64,000 nucleotides of DNA, from NCBI GenBank assembly GCA_948567375.1, contig OX419756.1, forward strand, positions 65,548,333 to 65,612,332, given 5' to 3'. Below, piece by piece: positions 60,331 through 64,000 of the stretch. The stretch comes from Lunularia cruciata (taxonomy: Eukaryota > Streptophyta > Marchantiopsida > Lunulariales > Lunulariaceae). The notes beneath the pieces are model-generated. The model saw only the letters and a list, made by a program, of their open reading frames with translations. It made no database searches and was not told the origin of the DNA. The stretch's first letter is position 1. Each line of letters opens with the position of its first letter. The translations under genes and the position numbers were made by a program.

Positions 60331-60616
60331 GCATCTTCGAGCAAACAATGAATACTTCTTGAAGACCGGATAGTGGAAGGTCAAAGAAATTACCAGTCCA
60401 AAGACAAAGAAACATGGCAAACCCAAAGAAGCAAGGTCACCTCCCACACAAAGAAAGACTTGGCAGCTGATTTGCATCTTTGAGCAAACGATGAATACTT
60501 CTCGAGGACCGGATAGTGGAAGGTCAAAGAAATTACCAGTCCAAAGACAAAGAAATGTGGCAAACCCAAAGAAGCGAGGTCACCTCCCACACAAAGAAAG
60601 ACTCGGTGGCTGATTT
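60331..60616 (+). repeat. 143-bp tandem duplication inside the CC frame
   Basis: GCATCTTCGAGCAAACAATG at 60331 and GCATCTTTGAGCAAACGATG at 60474 start two nearly identical units, both with GGATAGTGGAAGGTCAAAG and CACAAAGAAAGACT. The 143-bp period is not a multiple of three, so the duplication shifts the frame. Confidence 0.85.
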
Positions 60617-60654
60617 TAAAGACTACAAAGATTGTAAAAGATGCATCATCGGGA

Positions 60655-62037
60655 TTGGAGTCTGGGGAAGAAACCAAGTTGCAAGAGGAGGAATCCGAAG
60701 AAGAGGAGCTCACCTTAAAAGGTGAGGAGTCTGGGAGCGATAGCAATGGGGAGCCAGAAGTTCAGCAATTGGTGGCGGTCAGTGAGGCTTGTCAATCAAT
60801 GGTGGTGAACAAGTCAAGACCAGAAGAGAAAGAGGAGAATCCCGGGGGGCCAAGTTCAAGAGGCCCGGACAAAGAAAGTATCAAAACAATGAAGATACAA
60901 AGATCGTGACTTTGGATGAAGGAGCCGATGACAAAAGAGAAGACTCGAGATGAAGATGGCAATGAAGAGGAAGAGAACTTTGGTGGGATATTGTATTTGA
61001 CAAAGGTGGTCACACCCTTGCTAGAAATATTGAAGGATCATCGGAAGGTAATTCCCCAAGATCGTAGGAAGGGGATGAACAAGTTGCAGGTAGTGATGTA
61101 TTTGATGAGTGAAGTGAAGGAGTTGCAGGAGCAACAAGTCCAAAGTGAGGAAGTGGAAGAACTTCAAAGGAAGGAAGGCTTGACAAAGAAGACTCTTACC
61201 ATGTTACAAGAAAGCTACGAAGTAAAAGAAAAAGAACTGCAGAGGCAAGCTAGAGAATTAACGGAACAGGCGTTGTGGTTCAACAAGATGAAGGAGGAAG
61301 TGAGTGATATGCGCATCGAGAATGTCCATTTGAAGGCAATGACCATCATAACGGAGCAGGAGTTGGATAGTTTGAAGAAGAGTGCAGCGGCAAAAGATCA
61401 AGCATGGCAGAGAGAGTTGGCAGCCAGGCAAGAAGAAGAGGAATGATTACAAGAGCTTGTCAAGAGCGCGGAAAGGCAGAGCATGCAATATGCAGAGGAG
61501 AAGAAGATGCTCGCTGCGGAGTACGAAGACGAGTTGAAGATGTATTGTGAGGAGTTGAAGGTAGAGCGCTCTTGAGGATATGCATCGGAATTAGTGGGAG
61601 AAGTTGCGGGGAAGTTGAGAGCAATCTTAAGCACGGAGGCTGAAGGGAGATTGGAAGAAACCCGCCTACATGAGTTGAAATTACTTGTGCAGGAAACTCG
61701 GAAGAGAAAAGCCAAGGATGTGGACATGAACACCTTGTTGATCCAATTGAGAGAACGTGTAGATAGGAAAATGTTAGACGTAGAGAACAATGTTAGTCTT
61801 AGATTAGATTTAGTCAATTCGGAGTTAGAGAAGATTTGGAATAGTGTGATAGTGGAGAAGAAACCTGATGTCGCAGAAATAAGAATTCAAGTGTCATTGG
61901 ACTTGATAATTGACACATTAGAGAAGAGTGGGTCAGAAGATAGAGAGTTAGATAAGTCACTCCTGAGCTCAATTGTAGTTCCTAGCGTAGAAGTCATAGA
62001 ATTAGTGAAGGAATTGGTAGAATTAGCTATACCCTAA
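60655..62037 (+). pseudogene. CC protein, acidic linker plus coiled coil (three TGA stops)
   Basis: One reading frame of 461 codons runs to a TAA at 62035-62037 and is broken only by TGA at 60907, 61444 and 61573. Each TGA is one C-to-T change from CGA (Arg), consistent with deamination of a recently intact gene. Residues 1-85 are acidic (EEESEEEELTLKGEE). From about 61060 on there is a long heptad-rich region with ELQEQQVQSEEVEELQRKE and KEKELQRQARELTEQALW, and a second coiled section (ELKLLVQETRKRKAKDVD). The tail IDTLEKSGSEDRELDKSLL parallels the tail at 36061-36303. No enzymatic motif is seen. A structural or gag-like role is possible but unproven. Confidence 0.65.
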
Positions 62038-62050
62038 GAAGGAGAAGTAC

Positions 62051-62313
62051 TTATCATGGGATTGGCTTACCATTTGAGTTTGGACTTTGCTAGACCTTTA
62101 CCATTGATTGTGAGATATCATTGGTATATTTTGGTTATGGTGGAGCACTTCTCAAAATGGATTGAGTTGGTGGTACTTCTTGACAAGTCCATTGAAGGGA
62201 CAAATTAATTGTTCATAGATCAAGTTCTTAGTCATTTTGGTGCACTAATTAAGCTTTTGACTGATCATTGTATAGAGTTCTTGGGAGAGTTTCAGATCTT
62301 GTGTGATAAGGCC
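62051..62313 (+). pseudogene. gypsy integrase core, part 1
   Basis: A plus frame reads SLDFARPLPLIVRYHWYILV, then VEHFSKWIELV and DQVLSHFGALIKLLTDH, ending GEFQILCDKA. These are the catalytic-core motifs of a gypsy integrase (D in SLDF, D in LTDH). The gene is cut at 62314 by an LTR and resumes at 62998. Confidence 0.8.
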
Positions 62314-62997
62314 TATAACACTCATTTGTGTATGTATGTGCTATTGTGATATTTAGTTTGGTATTACAAATATTTGAGAGATATTATTTATATAAAGATA
62401 CAAGATGGTTGTATATTAGTCATGATTAGCTAAAGTTAATCATAGTTAAGATAGAAGGGACCTTACTTTAGAGGAAATAGAAAAGATGAGCACCATTATT
62501 TTGGATTCTTGTGTATTGACTTGGTATTCTAGGTGTTTGGCTTTGAGGATAGAGTTGAAAACTCTTGGACCCACAAACCTTTTTTCTTTAGATTCTTCTA
62601 TAGTCCAAGGATAGCCCATGTGAAGGAATCATTGAATTAGTGGTTGGGTCAAGATAAGACCACCTGCTTAAGGGAATATTCCTATGAGTATGAATATTCC
62701 TTTAGACTTTAGACTTTATTTGAACTGTAGCTTAATAACTCAAGTTACTCTAGTGATTAGTAACTTTGGTGCATGATTATTTCACAAGTATAAAACTAGA
62801 GGTGAGGAGGTACTCATCATCCTTTCATTTGAAACTATCTCTTTCTCATTGAATTCTCTAATGAGCAATGGTTTGAGTCTTGGAGTGTTAGCCTTGGAAG
62901 AGTATGATGGAGTTGGGCCAATAGCCTTCTTAGCCATGGCGTGCTACCACAATAGCCATTGGAAGTTCATCTTGAGTGAGAGATAGGCCGGATCACA
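62314..62997 (+). mobile_element. solo LTR inserted in the integrase gene
   Basis: 684 bp from TATAACACTCATTTGTG (TG mutated to TA; the copy at 1-513 has TGTAACAC) to ...GGATCACA. It is homologous in inverted orientation to 1-513. The integrase frame reads ..LCDKA before it and LIDHYTTSQDHLE after it. Flanks are AGGCC (62309-62313) and AGCC (62998-63001), a target duplication with one base lost. No internal retroelement sequence is present, so it is a solo LTR. Confidence 0.8.
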
Positions 62998-64000
62998 AGC
63001 CTTGATTGATCATTATACTACCTCCCAAGATCACCTTGAGGTAGATGGCGTGGCAAAGAGAGTGGTTCAAATGATGAGGAGATGATTGCATAAGTATGGT
63101 TTGTAGAGAGGCTACTTGGGAGATTGAGATCTCAAGATACCATGGTTGGCCATGGGTTATTGGTTCAATTGGCAAGTCTTTTTAGCATCCTTTTCTCCTA
63201 TCTTTCTACTCTATGGATGAGATCCAAATTTACCTATAGCAATTCATTGTGATGCTACTATAGTTTTGGACTTGGATGATCTAGACATATAGGTGAGTGC
63301 ATATTCTTAACAAGCAGAGATCTTTCAAAGAGTGATACCAATGGCCTTTGAAAACTTAGAATTGCTCAACATAGGGATACCTTATATCATGCTACTACAT
63401 GAGGAGGAGGTTATAGACCCTCAATCCATCAATTTCATCTAAGTGACTATGTATATCTACACTAACAAACACTTGACGTTACTATAGGCCATATTATGTT
63501 GAGAGTGCATGAGGTTTTTCCTTCTAGAGTCTTCATGTTGGAAGGATCATGTGTATTCTTGTTTGCCATGCCACCTCCCAAATATTAATGGCAGTACGGA
63601 CCCAAGCTTGGCAATTGTATGTGAATGCTTACAATGTATGTTATGTGGCTCTTTTGGTAGAGCTGCTACTATATTGGTATGTGATAACTATCTGAGAGGA
63701 TGGCATATTGGCATGTTTGACTCCTCCCCTCATGGTAGTTTCTCAAGTACAATGATTATGTCCTAGATGCACTTGACTTATAGTTAGTCATCCTTTTTGT
63801 GGTATAGATTGTAGACAAGCAATTAATAGTGTGGCTTGATAGCACCTAGTCTCTTGATCTTTGCCCACCATAGGGTATATTACATACTTGGAGTAGATGA
63901 CTATCTAGAGTTAGATGGGTATAATTGCCACCTAAGGAGGCAATTGCAGCACTTTAGTGTTTATGTATGAATTTTGTGTGAGTTGTGTCTCTATATTGCA
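62998..64000 (+). pseudogene. gypsy integrase part 2 with degraded PHD finger
   Basis: This continues the integrase: LIDHYTTSQDHLEVDG, then VAKRVVQMMRRWLHKYGL, VIPMAFENL, AQHRDTL and GGGYRPSIHQFH in shifting frames, then YVYL and LRVHEVFPSRVFMLEGS. CHLPNINGSTDPSLAIV leads into a PHD finger near 63620-63710: CMLCG, then CDNY (Cys lost), GWH. The gene is co-linear with 36340-37180. Stops and indels are frequent. The sequence runs off the window. Confidence 0.78.

Larger units (their letters stand above)
59093..62050 (+). mobile_element. CC element, plus-strand copy (best preserved coding part)
   Basis: Domain order matches 9120-11990: an N-terminal region (59480-60130, with SSCPAVMRVWKPIKSE and FFHQMFAGVLVNWAKCFH), FVAHFYFGLNLLSKEE and HMHPDLRREVD (60185-60373), an acidic linker, and a coiled coil to 62037. 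The about 0.8-kb 3' terminal segment known from other copies is absent; integrase sequence starts at about 62051. The left border lies at or beyond the chromovirus insertion site, so the chromovirus may have inserted into this element's 5' part. Confidence 0.6.

Overview
This window looks like nuclear DNA of a land plant or close streptophyte relative. The evidence is a spliced gene with GT-AG introns, Ty3/gypsy and Ty1/copia elements of plant type (including a chromovirus primed by initiator tRNA-Met), and many in-frame stops that look like C-to-T decay of methylated repeats. The only clear housekeeping gene has 14 short introns (89-336 bp). That fits a compact-intron lineage such as a bryophyte better than a conifer or fern, but the species cannot be fixed from sequence alone.

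Layout. 1-8166 is a mosaic of broken retroelements: a gypsy LTR, a gypsy protease/reverse transcriptase relic, a fragment of an unusual coiled-coil-encoding element (called the CC element here), a reversed copia element and a reversed chromovirus end. 8167-33370 appears to be an old tandem duplication of about 10-11 kb. Each unit holds a gypsy reverse transcriptase relic with the same 1.4-kb insertion inside it, then a block of about 6.3 kb carrying a small proline-rich secreted-protein gene (19151-19627 and 30685-31161). Unit 1 was later split by a 3.8-kb CC element, and unit 2 carries a different CC relic. 33371-38000 is again nested repeats: gypsy gag, copia LTR, CC fragment, and a gypsy integrase ending in a PHD finger.

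38000-48960 is a repeat-poor island around one intact gene on the minus strand (40018-47277). It encodes a 1,545-residue ATAD5/Elg1-type AAA+ protein, the large subunit of the RFC-like complex that unloads PCNA. I resolved 15 exons with consistent phases, a Walker A (GPTGCGKS), a Walker B (FEDVD) and an RFC-type lid.

48961-53447 is AT-rich DNA with local tandem repeats and a tRNA-like (SINE-like) sequence. 53453-59087 is a structurally complete but coding-dead chromovirus with two LTRs, PBS, CCHC gag, protease, RT, RNase H, integrase, chromodomain and a perfect 5-bp target duplication (CATGA). Its LTRs carry arrays of perfect heat-shock-element pentamers upstream of a TATA box. Directly after it lies the best-preserved CC element coding frame (60655-62037, broken by only three TGA codons, each one C-to-T change from CGA). 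It is followed by a gypsy integrase-PHD gene split by a solo LTR (62314-62997).

The most interesting items are the CC element family, the heat-shock elements in the chromovirus LTRs, the PHD-finger gypsy integrase and the duplicated proline-rich gene locus. Family assignments come from motifs read by eye; no database search was possible.
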